Assembly (NCBI GenBank): GCA_910579155.1
Contig: CAJTTS010000136.1
Location: 1-7,746 of the forward strand
Source of the DNA: an uncultured Oscillospiraceae bacterium
Lineage (GTDB): Bacteria > Bacillota_A > Clostridia > Oscillospirales > Oscillospiraceae
Length of the DNA stretch: 7,746 bases
Reading direction: 5' to 3'
Shown here piece by piece: positions 1 through 5,210 of this stretch; position 1 is the stretch's first letter; the number at the start of each line of letters is the position of its first letter. A program made the translations under genes and the position numbers. The notes under the pieces were generated by a model. That model did not search any database. It saw nothing but the letters and a program-made list of their open reading frames with translations, and was not told the DNA's origin.

Positions 1-503
1 CGCACGTCGTGGATGAAGCCCATGTCCAGCATCCGGTCGGCCTCGTCCAGCACGAAAATCTCGATGTGGGACAGGTCGATCAGCCCCTGGCCGTGGAGGT
101 CCAGCAGGCGGCCCGGGGTGGCCACCAGGATGTCCAGCCCCTTCCGGATGGCGTCCGCCTGCGGCTGCTGGCCCACGCCGCCGAAGATAACGGCGGAGCG
201 CAAGGGCAGGTTTCGGCCATAGGACACAAAGCTGTCCTGGATCTGGATGGCCAGCTCCCGGGTGGGGGTGAGGATGAGCGCCCGGATGACCCGGGGCTTG
301 GGCAAGCGGCCGCTGAGCCGCTGGAGGATGGGGGTGGCAAAGGCGCAGGTCTTGCCGGTGCCGGTCTGGGCGCAGCCCAGCACGTCCCGGCCCGCCAGGG
401 CGGGGGGGATGGCCTTGCGCTGGATGGGGGTGGGGTCGGTGTAGCCCTCCTGGGTGAGGGCCTTGAGGATGGGGGCGGTGAGCCCCAAGTCTCGGAAATT
501 CAT
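1..503 (-). CDS. RhlE-like DEAD-box RNA helicase, N-terminal part (cut by window edge)
   Basis: This is an ATP-dependent RNA helicase of the DEAD-box family, expected to remodel RNA duplexes in the cytoplasm (ribosome assembly, mRNA decay or cold adaptation in relatives). About 167 residues of the first RecA-like domain are visible, reading leftward from an ATG at 501-503. Motifs appear in the expected order: upstream aromatic F3, Q motif GYTDPTPIQ (20-28), motif I AQTGTGKT (45-52), motif Ia PTRELA (80-85), GG (108-109), motif Ib TPGR (129-132) and motif II DEAD (153-156). The N-terminus beginning MNFRDLGL and directly entering the Q motif resembles RhlE. A modest AGGA Shine-Dalgarno lies about 8 nt upstream. 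The rest of domain 1, domain 2 and any C-terminal tail lie outside the window, so the exact subfamily (RhlE versus CshA or others) cannot be settled. The gene lies 186 nt downstream of the shikimate-kinase-like gene on the same strand, with repeat copy A in the gap. Confidence 0.95.
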   Translation of the reverse strand, partial: MNFRDLGLTAPILKALTQEGYTDPTPIQRKAIPPALAGRDVLGCAQTGTGKTCAFATPILQRLSGRLPKPRVIRALILTPTRELAIQIQDSFVSYGRNLPLRSAVIFGGVGQQPQADAIRKGLDILVATPGRLLDLHGQGLIDLSHIEIFVLDEADRMLDMGFIHDV

Positions 504-567
504 TGTTATTCGTCCTATTCTTCAATTGTCTTATGGGGCCCACCACGAAGCCGTCCTCGTGGAGTCT

Positions 568-712
568 GCCCCGGCGTTGTCACGCTTCGCAGCTCGGCTG
601 ACCGCTCGGTCGCTTTCGCTCCGTCTCGGGCAAAATCCGCCTCCGCTTCCCGGCGGCTGGCTTTTCCCCTCGCTCCGCTCCAAGCTCCCTCACAGCCGCC
701 TGCTCAGCGCTT
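568..712 (-). repeat. Intergenic repeat, copy A
   Basis: This copy fills most of the 186-nt gap between the helicase gene and the kinase-like gene and slightly overlaps the 3' end of the latter. It shares an exact 14-mer, CGGCGTTGTCACGC (572-585), with copy B at 3286-3299. A second block (608-635) matches 3320-3347 at 23 of 28 positions. Further shared blocks include GGCTTTT and GCTCCGC followed by CCAAGC, in the same order. Short inverted repeats are present: GCGT-TGTC-ACGC at 574-585 and a GACCG/CGGTC pair near 600-611. The similarity is clear to about position 694 and weaker beyond. It is probably non-coding. Its function is unknown. Confidence 0.75.
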
Positions 713-1193
713 CCTTCACTGCTTCCACCGTCTCCGCCAGGCTCTGACCCCCGGCCGGGACGGTGATATGGGCACACCGCTCGTACAGCGGGGCCCGGTA
801 CTGGTATACGTCGGCCAGGGTCTGGCCAGGGGAGAGGGCGATGCCCCTGGACGCCATATTATGGACGCGCCTCTCCACGTCCTCCAGGGGAAGCTGGAGG
901 TAGACCACCGTACCCAGCCACCGCATGTGGGCGACGGACTCCTCCCGGCACACGCAGCTCCCGCCGGGGGCCACCACGGTATAGCGGCAGTCCAGGGACA
1001 GGATGGCGTCCCGCTCCAGATTCAGGAACCGCTCCACGCCCCGTTGGTCGATGAGCGTTTGGAGCAGGGCCCCCTCCCGCTCCTGGATGAGCAGGTCCAC
1101 ATCCAGGAAGCGAAGGCCCAGGGCCTTGGCCAGCACCACGCCCACGGTGCTCTTGCCGGCCCCCGGCATCCCGATGAGGATTATGTTGTCCAT
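690..1193 (-). CDS. aroK: Shikimate kinase-family protein (AroK-like, divergent substrate site)
   Basis: This 167-residue P-loop kinase has shikimate-kinase architecture; a true family member phosphorylates shikimate with ATP in chorismate synthesis. Visible motifs are Walker A GMPGAGKST (8-16), the DxD pair D31/D33, a GG loop (77-78) and RAPLY (133-137), which carries the conserved second substrate arginine. Two expected features are altered. The FRxxE motif, whose arginine contacts shikimate, reads FLNLE (56-60). The LID region reads SRGIAL (115-120) instead of the usual RPL core. The third glycine of the GGG loop is serine. Length is normal. The ATG at 1191-1193 has a strong GAGGAGG about 7 nt upstream. 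A promoter is present at 1260-1288, and the helicase gene may be co-transcribed. No other aromatic-pathway gene is nearby. The fold assignment is secure; shikimate as the substrate is the usual database label but is uncertain here. The last few codons overlap repeat copy A. Confidence 0.8.
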   Translation of the reverse strand: MDNIILIGMPGAGKSTVGVVLAKALGLRFLDVDLLIQEREGALLQTLIDQRGVERFLNLERDAILSLDCRYTVVAPGGSCVCREESVAHMRWLGTVVYLQLPLEDVERRVHNMASRGIALSPGQTLADVYQYRAPLYERCAHITVPAGGQSLAETVEAVKEALSRRL

Positions 1194-1259
1194 TCCATGG
1201 CCTCCTCAACCGCGTTTCGCCCTCCTTTTCCAAATCCATCCAGAGGGCATGATTGTAGT

Positions 1260-1288
1260 ATTATATCAAAAAAAAATGCACAGGGCAA
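1260..1288 (-). promoter_or_regulatory. Sigma-A type promoter for the shikimate-kinase-like gene
   Basis: Read on the minus strand, TTGCCC (1283-1288, 4 of 6 matches to the consensus -35) is followed by a 17-bp spacer and a perfect TATAAT (1260-1265). The spacer contains a run of nine T (1268-1276). Transcription would start near 1253, leaving a leader of about 60 nt before the ATG at 1193. The site is an AT-rich island in GC-rich surroundings and lies just upstream of the PilZ-gene terminator region. Confidence 0.75.
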
Positions 1289-1331
1289 GGCCGTAGAACA
1301 CAGTTTCTGCCCCGATTCCCCGCCGGACGCG

Positions 1332-1365
1332 AAAAAAGCGCCCATCCCCCGGGGGACGGGCGCTT
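1332..1365 (-). terminator. Intrinsic terminator of the PilZ-domain gene
   Basis: On the minus strand the arm AAGCGCCC (1358-1365) pairs with GGGCGCTT (1336-1343). A further CCCCC/GGGGG pairing lies inside the stem after a mismatch. The stem is followed by a T run (1332-1337 complement). It starts 17 nt beyond the PilZ gene's stop codon and ends that transcript before the kinase promoter. Confidence 0.9.
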
Positions 1366-1382
1366 GCTTCCGGTCAAATAAC

Positions 1383-2108
1383 TCACCAATGCCCTTCCGA
1401 GCTGCGCACCCAGGTGGAGCGGTTGCCCACCTGGAGGTTGTACAGCGTCCGGGTCAGCTCGGTCAGTTCGCTGTCCTTCAACTGGGCGAACAGGAAGCCG
1501 TAGCGGAACTTGCCCGGCTCATACTCCACCACCCGGATAATCTCCCCCAAAAAATCCATGGGGGTATAGTCCAGCAGCTTGATCTTCAGCCGCAGCACCT
1601 CGTCCTCGGCGTGGAGGTACTCCGATTCCAGGCAAGCTCCCCCGGTGCTGATATCCACCAGGGTACACACCTCCGGGTTGCTGAAGGTGACGTCGGACTC
1701 ATAGTGCAGCGCGGCGGGTATCCCCATTTGGAGGCGGAAATTGGTGCGGTGTTCGGAGATGACTTTCACCTTCACGTCCTTCAGCCGGCAAACCAGCCGG
1801 GTGGACTCCTGCACCGTGCCCTTGAGGAAGAACTGGGTCATCCCCTCGTCCACCCCCCGGATTACCAGGGAGGCCCCCGGCTCCCGGAGCGCCAGGGACA
1901 GCGCTCCCGGCTGCCGCTCAACGGTCAGCGTGGTATCGCCGGCGTTATACCCCGCCAGCCGCCCGGTGAGGACACGCTGGCCGTCCGGCGTCTCCAGGTC
2001 CAGCGTCATGCCGTTGTACAGCTCCGGCAACGGCCCCGTTTGCTCGGTGGCTTTATTATTCACCGCAGTTTCTGCGGAACGTCCGAACAGGGAGGAAAGA
2101 AAACCCAT
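1383..2108 (-). CDS. YcgR-like flagellar brake / PilZ-domain c-di-GMP receptor
   Basis: This is a 241-residue cytoplasmic protein with the two-domain layout of YcgR-type cyclic-di-GMP receptors. An N-terminal beta-rich domain (about residues 28-115) matches the flagellar brake (YcgR_2-like) module, and a C-terminal PilZ domain occupies about 118-230. Both PilZ ligand signatures are intact: RTNFR (121-125, the RxxxR motif) and DISTGG (152-157, the DxSxxG motif), so c-di-GMP binding is expected. In relatives such proteins slow flagellar motors or control exopolysaccharide; no flagellar or polysaccharide gene is in the window to say which. The first 25 residues form a low-complexity tail starting MGFLSSLFG. 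The start at 2106-2108 is supported by AAGGTGG 7 nt upstream. It forms its own transcription unit, with a consensus promoter at 2192-2221 and a terminator at 1332-1365. Divergent to miaA. Confidence 0.9.
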   Translation of the reverse strand: MGFLSSLFGRSAETAVNNKATEQTGPLPELYNGMTLDLETPDGQRVLTGRLAGYNAGDTTLTVERQPGALSLALREPGASLVIRGVDEGMTQFFLKGTVQESTRLVCRLKDVKVKVISEHRTNFRLQMGIPAALHYESDVTFSNPEVCTLVDISTGGACLESEYLHAEDEVLRLKIKLLDYTPMDFLGEIIRVVEYEPGKFRYGFLFAQLKDSELTELTRTLYNLQVGNRSTWVRSSEGHW

Positions 2109-2191
2109 GATAATTCCACCTTTTCATAGATGTGTCGGGGTAAGGGCGCCCTGTCTCGGGCACGGGGCGGCAACTTGGCGATCATATTTAA

Positions 2192-2221
2192 ATTATAACT
2201 GCTTCCGGCTACAAATGTCAA
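2192..2221 (-). promoter_or_regulatory. Consensus sigma-A promoter for the PilZ-domain gene
   Basis: Read on the minus strand, a perfect TTGACA (2216-2221) is followed by an 18-bp spacer and a perfect TATAAT (2192-2197). This is the best-matching promoter in the window. Transcription would start near 2185, giving a leader of about 75 nt that includes a small GCCC/GGGC hairpin. It is back to back with the miaA promoter. Confidence 0.88.
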
Positions 2222-2230
2222 TACCTCTCC

Positions 2231-2240
2231 GCCCGCGGGC
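2231..2240. promoter_or_regulatory. Perfect palindrome between divergent promoters (possible operator)
   Basis: GCCCGCGGGC reads identically on both strands. It lies between the -35 box of the PilZ gene (2216-2221) and that of miaA (2247-2252), 9 and 6 bp away respectively. Imperfect symmetry (CCTC to the left, GAGG to the right) may extend it. The position is typical of a shared operator, but GC-rich palindromes arise easily in such DNA and no regulator is identified. Confidence 0.35.
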
Positions 2241-2246
2241 AGGAGG

Positions 2247-2275
2247 TTGTAATCTTGAAAAAATTACGGTATAAT
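2247..2275 (+). promoter_or_regulatory. Sigma-A type promoter for miaA
   Basis: TTGTAA (2247-2252, 4 of 6 matches) is followed by a 17-bp AT-rich spacer and a perfect TATAAT (2270-2275). Transcription would start near 2282, only about 32 nt before the preferred miaA start and about 14 nt before the upstream ATG at 2296. Confidence 0.78.
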
Positions 2276-2300
2276 ATGGGCGGCGCGCATGGCGCATGGC

Positions 2301-2306
2301 GGGAGG
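2301..2306 (+). promoter_or_regulatory. Ribosome binding site deciding the miaA start
   Basis: GGGAGG lies 7 nt before a GTG at 2314, which gives a protein starting MKPNILVICGP, the normal distance from the P-loop in MiaA. The in-frame ATG at 2296 has no clear Shine-Dalgarno, and the site itself would fall inside that longer reading. Confidence 0.7.
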
Positions 2307-2313
2307 CGAGAGC

Positions 2314-3258
2314 GTGAAACCAAATATCCTGGTGATCTGCGGCCCCACGGCCTCGGGTAAAACTGCCCTGGCCGCCGCCCTGGCCCGACGCCTGGGCGGG
2401 GAGGTGGTGTCCGCCGACTCCATGCAGGTCTACCGCCGCATGGATATCGGCACCGCCAAGCCCACCCCGGACGAGACTCTGGGCGTCCCCCACCACATGA
2501 TCGACGTGGCGGACCCGGAAGAGAACTATTCCGTGGCCCGGTACGTCCGGGACGCGGTCCCCATCGTAGACGATATCCTGGTCCGGGGCAAGCTGCCCAT
2601 TGTGGCGGGGGGGACGGGCCTTTATATCGACCATCTCATCGCCGGGCGGCAATTCGCCCCCTTCACACCGGACAGCGGCTTGCGGGAGCAGCTCCAGGCG
2701 CAGGCCCGGACGGAGGGCCTGCCCGCCCTGCGCGCCCGGTTGGAGCAGGTGGACCCGTCCGCTGCGGCCCGAATCCACCCCAACGACGAGAAGCGGACCA
2801 TCCGGGCGCTGGAGGTGTGGCTGTCCACGGGCAAAACCATCACTCAGCACGACCGGGAAAGCCGGGAACTACCCAACCGCTACACGCCGCTGACCATCGC
2901 GCTGAATTTTGCCCAGCGCTCCGATTTGTGGGAGCGCATCGGCCGCCGGGTGGACGAGATGATGGCCCGGGGGCTGGAGGGGGAGGTCCGGGACCTGCTG
3001 GCCGCCGGGGTGCCCCGGACCTGCACCGCCATGCAGGCCATCGGCTATAAGGAGCTGGCCGCCGCCATTTTGGAGGACCGTCCGGCTCTGGACGGGGCGG
3101 AGGAGGTCAAGCTCCGCTCCCGGCAGTACGCCAAGCGCCAGCTCACCTGGTTTCGCCGGAACAAGGAAGCCTATTGGTATGTCTGGGAAAAAATACCAAT
3201 TTTTTCCGCCGCCTTGGATTTTTCGACAGAACTTGTCAAGGGTTGTGGATTAAGATAA
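2314..3258 (+). CDS. miaA: tRNA dimethylallyltransferase MiaA
   Basis: MiaA transfers a dimethylallyl group from DMAPP to N6 of adenosine 37 in tRNAs that read UNN codons, stabilising codon pairing. Numbering from the GTG start (314 residues, normal for the family), the P-loop GPTASGKT is at 10-17, DSMQVY at 35-40, GTAKP at 46-50, HHMID at 60-64 and PIVAGGTGLY at 95-104. HPNDEKRTIRALE (155-167), QAIGYKE (241-247) and the QYAKRQLTWFRR region (271-282) complete the diagnostic set. GTG at 2314 is preferred because of the well-placed GGGAGG; an in-frame ATG at 2296 would add six residues. The final roughly 28 codons are clearly AT-richer than the rest and carry nested inverted repeats (3173-3207), possibly a signal for the downstream hfq. 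The gene is divergent from the PilZ gene and followed by hfq after 192 nt, as in many bacteria. Confidence 0.97.
   Translation: MKPNILVICGPTASGKTALAAALARRLGGEVVSADSMQVYRRMDIGTAKPTPDETLGVPHHMIDVADPEENYSVARYVRDAVPIVDDILVRGKLPIVAGGTGLYIDHLIAGRQFAPFTPDSGLREQLQAQARTEGLPALRARLEQVDPSAAARIHPNDEKRTIRALEVWLSTGKTITQHDRESRELPNRYTPLTIALNFAQRSDLWERIGRRVDEMMARGLEGEVRDLLAAGVPRTCTAMQAIGYKELAAAILEDRPALDGAEEVKLRSRQYAKRQLTWFRRNKEAYWYVWEKIPIFSAALDFSTELVKGCGLR
3173..3207 (+). repeat. Nested inverted repeats in the 3' end of miaA
   Basis: Two inverted repeats interleave. ATTGGTA (3173-3179) pairs with TACCAAT (3194-3200). GGAAAAAA (3186-3193) pairs with TTTTTTCC (3200-3207). The loop of the second is the 3' arm of the first, so in RNA they would form alternative hairpins or, if trimmed by a few pairs, a pseudoknot. 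They lie in an AT-rich patch inside coding sequence. Function unknown. Confidence 0.5.
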
Positions 3259-3285
3259 ATGCACACAAGCGCCAGGCGTGATCTA

Positions 3286-3429
3286 CGGCGTTGTCACGCC
3301 CGGATTGACCGCGCGGCCGGGTCGCTTTCGCCGCGACTCAGGTAAAACCCAGTCCCACATCATCGCGGGCCTTGGGCTTTTGCCTTTGCTCCGCACCAAG
3401 CCTCCCTGCGCGGTTATCCTCGCGCTTCT
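3286..3429 (-). repeat. Intergenic repeat, copy B
   Basis: This copy occupies most of the 192-nt gap between miaA and hfq and would form the hfq leader or the miaA trailer. It matches copy A (568-712) in the same orientation, including the identical 14-mer at 3286-3299 and the core block at 3320-3347. Inverted repeats include GGCGT-TGTC-ACGCC (3287-3300), GTCGC/GCGAC (about 3321-3336) and GCGCG/CGCGC (3408-3425). No strong hfq promoter or T-tailed terminator was seen in it. Confidence 0.75.
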
Positions 3430-3450
3430 AAAGAAAAGGAGTGTATTTAC

Positions 3451-3696
3451 ATGAGTCTCACATCCACCGTGTCCGTCTCCAAGCAGCCCAATATTCAGGA
3501 CGCTTTTCTGTCCACCGCCCGCCGCCTGGCCGCCCGGGTCACCGTGTTCCTCATGAACGGCTACCAGATGCGGGGCGTCATCACCGCCTTCGACCCTTAC
3601 GTGGTGGTGGTGGTGTCCGACGGCAAGCAACAAATTATCTACAAACACGCCATTTCCACCATCGCCCCGGAACACCCTCTGGAACTGGAAGCGTAA
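3451..3696 (+). CDS. hfq: RNA chaperone Hfq
   Basis: Hfq forms a hexameric Sm-like ring that binds small RNAs and mRNAs. The 81-residue protein is the short form without a long disordered tail, usual in Gram-positive bacteria. NIQDAFL (14-20) matches the N-terminal helix that lines the proximal RNA site. The Sm1 strand region (about 28-56, including VTVFLMNGYQMRGVITAFD) and the Sm2 signature YKHAIST (64-70) are both intact. Arginines R24 and R25 are candidates for the rim patch. A clean AAAGGAG lies 9 nt before the ATG. Position directly after miaA is conserved across many phyla. The leader is largely repeat copy B, so post-transcriptional control of hfq through that element is possible but unproven. 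The next gene follows after 46 nt and may be co-transcribed. Confidence 0.97.
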   Translation: MSLTSTVSVSKQPNIQDAFLSTARRLAARVTVFLMNGYQMRGVITAFDPYVVVVVSDGKQQIIYKHAISTIAPEHPLELEA

Positions 3697-3742
3697 CGCC
3701 CCGGCACGTTCCACACCGCGTTAGATAGAGAAAGGATTTCCC

Positions 3743-5002
3743 ATGAAAGAGAGCACCATCGCCACCAAAGTCATGATCGCCATCCTGTGCATCGGCGTCG
3801 CCGTCTATTTGGCCATCTATTTTGTCCAGGGCTGGAGAAGCGATCTCGTCACCGCCTACGCCTACTCCTACTCTCTGGACATGGGCCGGGAGGCAACCGG
3901 CATCCTGATCCGCACCGAGATCCCCTTGGTGGGCTCCGGCGGCTACATGGACCAGATTCTACCCGAGGGGGCCAAGGCCGCCAAAGGGGACGCGGTGGCC
4001 CTGCTGTACAGCGACCCCTCCGTACTGACCACCCGGCAGTCCATCCGCACTCTGGAGGCGGAAATCGAGCAGATGGAGTATGCCCTGTCCGACCGCGCCC
4101 AGAGCACCGACGCCGCCCGGCTGGACGCCCAGGTCATCAGCTCCATTGTGTCCCTGCGCTCCCTGGCCGCCCGGGGGGACCTGACCAACCTGGAGGACGC
4201 CGCGCTGAACCTGCGTTCCATGGTGTTCAAGCGGGACTACACCTACGGCGACGCCAACGCCGCCGGACAGTTGTCCCAGCTCATCCTGGACAAGCGCACC
4301 CAACTGGCGGAGCTGAACCGTTCCCTGAACCAGGCGTCCACCACCGTGTATGCCCCTGTCGCCGGGGTGTACTCCGCCGTGGCGGACGGCTGGGAGGGGG
4401 TGGTCACCCCGGACATGCTGGACGACCTCACCGCCGACGGCCTGGACGAGCTGCTTCACCAGCAGCACCAGCCCGACCCCAACGCCGCTGGCAAGCTGAT
4501 TACCGACTCCACCTGGTACTACGCCGCCCTGCTGGAGGGCACCGACACCGGCCTCCAGTCGGGATACCAGTATATGCTGAATTTTTCCGGCGACTACTAC
4601 GGCCAGATTCCCATGACCTTGGAGCGGGTGGTCCTGGACGGGGAGCGGACGCTGACCATCTTCTCCTGCCGCACCAACCTGGCGGACACCGCCATGCTCC
4701 GGGTGCAGGCGGTGGACGTGGTCATTCAGGACCTGGAGGGCATCCGCGTCCCCCGGAAGGCCCTGCGGGTGGAGACGGAGGACGTCACCAACGAGGACGG
4801 CACCGTCAGCCAGGTGAACCACTACAAGGTGTATACCATCATCCGCTCCCAGGCGTGGGGGCAGGAGGTGGAGGTTCTGTACACCGACGACAACTTCTAT
4901 CTGGTCCGCCCGGCGAACCCTGCTGCGGCGGACCGGCTGCGGGCGGGGGATGAGGTCATCTTGAATACCTCGGGCCTCTATGATGGAAAAGTCGTGCGCT
5001 GA
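3743..5002 (+). CDS. HlyD-like membrane-anchored protein (periplasmic-adaptor family), function unknown
   Basis: This 419-residue protein has one N-terminal membrane segment (about residues 10-28) followed by a large extracytoplasmic part. The layout fits membrane-fusion/HlyD-like adaptors. A first lipoyl-like half surrounds GYMDQILPEGAKAAKGD (67-83), and a helical, coiled-coil-prone hairpin spans about 96-198. A second lipoyl-like half, TTVYAPVAGVYSAV (200-213), is followed by a beta-rich C-terminal region to about 415. In double-membrane bacteria such proteins bridge a transporter to an outer-membrane channel; in a Gram-positive host they may instead scaffold a transporter or bind the wall. 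No ABC, MFS or RND partner is in the window. The neighbours are hfq upstream and YggS-SepF-DivIVA downstream, which hints at an envelope or division link, by location only. The ATG at 3743 has AAAGGA 6 nt upstream. Detailed function cannot be inferred. Confidence 0.75.
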   Translation: MKESTIATKVMIAILCIGVAVYLAIYFVQGWRSDLVTAYAYSYSLDMGREATGILIRTEIPLVGSGGYMDQILPEGAKAAKGDAVALLYSDPSVLTTRQSIRTLEAEIEQMEYALSDRAQSTDAARLDAQVISSIVSLRSLAARGDLTNLEDAALNLRSMVFKRDYTYGDANAAGQLSQLILDKRTQLAELNRSLNQASTTVYAPVAGVYSAVADGWEGVVTPDMLDDLTADGLDELLHQQHQPDPNAAGKLITDSTWYYAALLEGTDTGLQSGYQYMLNFSGDYYGQIPMTLERVVLDGERTLTIFSCRTNLADTAMLRVQAVDVVIQDLEGIRVPRKALRVETEDVTNEDGTVSQVNHYKVYTIIRSQAWGQEVEVLYTDDNFYLVRPANPAAADRLRAGDEVILNTSGLYDGKVVR

Positions 5003-5026
5003 TCCGTCGTGAGCAGCGCGGACGGA
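5003..5026 (+). repeat. Hairpin immediately after the HlyD-like gene
   Basis: TCCGTC (5003-5008), beginning at the first base after the stop codon, pairs with GACGGA (5021-5026) around a 12-nt loop. No T run follows, so it is not a standard intrinsic terminator; it could stabilise the mRNA 3' end. Confidence 0.4.
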
Positions 5027-5051
5027 ACCCGAACTGCCAAAACCGGGGTCC

Positions 5052-5078
5052 CCGCAAAGCCGCCCTTTGGCTTTGTGG
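5052..5078 (+). repeat. Ten-base-pair hairpin upstream of yggS
   Basis: CCGCAAAGCC (5052-5061) pairs with GGCTTTGTGG (5069-5078), with one G-T pair, around a 7-nt loop. It lacks a following T tract. It lies at the edge of the diverged repeat copy C and could be part of that element or of the yggS leader. Confidence 0.5.
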
Positions 5079-5082
5079 AGAG

Positions 5083-5182
5083 AGGAGAGGCAAGGGAGCG
5101 AGCACAGTTTTCGCCAAATGCGGAAACGAAGCCAAGCGGACTTTGCTTCGACGAAAGCCGCGTGTTGCGAACAGGCGGGGCA
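5083..5182 (+). repeat. Candidate diverged repeat, copy C (inverted orientation)
   Basis: The 208-nt gap between the HlyD-like gene and yggS contains a stretch resembling copies A and B read in the opposite direction. The order is conserved: GGGAGCGAG, then TTTTCGCC followed by GCGGA and CGAAGC, then AAGCGGAC, GCGTG and GCGGGGC. Similarity is clearly lower than between A and B, and the shared 14-mer is not preserved. It may be an old member of the family or only similar in composition. No convincing yggS promoter was found in the gap. Confidence 0.4.
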
Positions 5183-5194
5183 TAGCTGCAACTT

Positions 5195-5199
5195 GGAGG
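5195..5199 (+). promoter_or_regulatory. Ribosome binding site deciding the yggS start
   Basis: GGAGG lies 11 nt before the ATG at 5211, a slightly long spacing. The open frame extends back to 5067, but those 48 codons read through repeat-like intergenic sequence and do not resemble the family, so the ATG at 5211 is taken as the start. Confidence 0.7.
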
Positions 5200-5210
5200 T
5201 TTATTGTGAT

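Noticed and set aside
568..777. Small coding gene across repeat copy A
   Set aside because: The short minus-strand frame overlaps the kinase gene and consists of repeat sequence; no ribosome site and no family resemblance.
9..2129. Very long open frame (706 codons) on the plus strand
   Set aside because: It lies antisense to three well-supported minus-strand genes and crosses their intergenic gaps and a terminator. Its protein resembles no family and reflects GC-driven lack of stop codons.
2109..2185. c-di-GMP riboswitch in the leader of the PilZ gene
   Set aside because: The leader has only a small GC hairpin and none of the conserved aptamer blocks that I would expect for the GEMM classes.
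3233..3260. Possible hfq promoter at the end of miaA (TTGTCA with an ATAAAT or GATAAA box)
   Set aside because: The -10 boxes match the consensus poorly or need a 15-bp spacer; not strong enough to list.
3451..3696. Alternative overlapping frame to hfq (3441-3728)
   Set aside because: Hfq has an unmistakable family match and ribosome site; the other frame is a shadow.
3959..5191. Long minus-strand open frame opposite the HlyD-like gene
   Set aside because: No recognisable motif or ribosome site, and it runs through the intergenic repeat-like region; treated as a shadow.
5067..5210. N-terminal extension of YggS by 48 residues
   Set aside because: The extension reads repeat-like intergenic DNA, is not family-like, and lies upstream of the GGAGG site serving the ATG at 5211.
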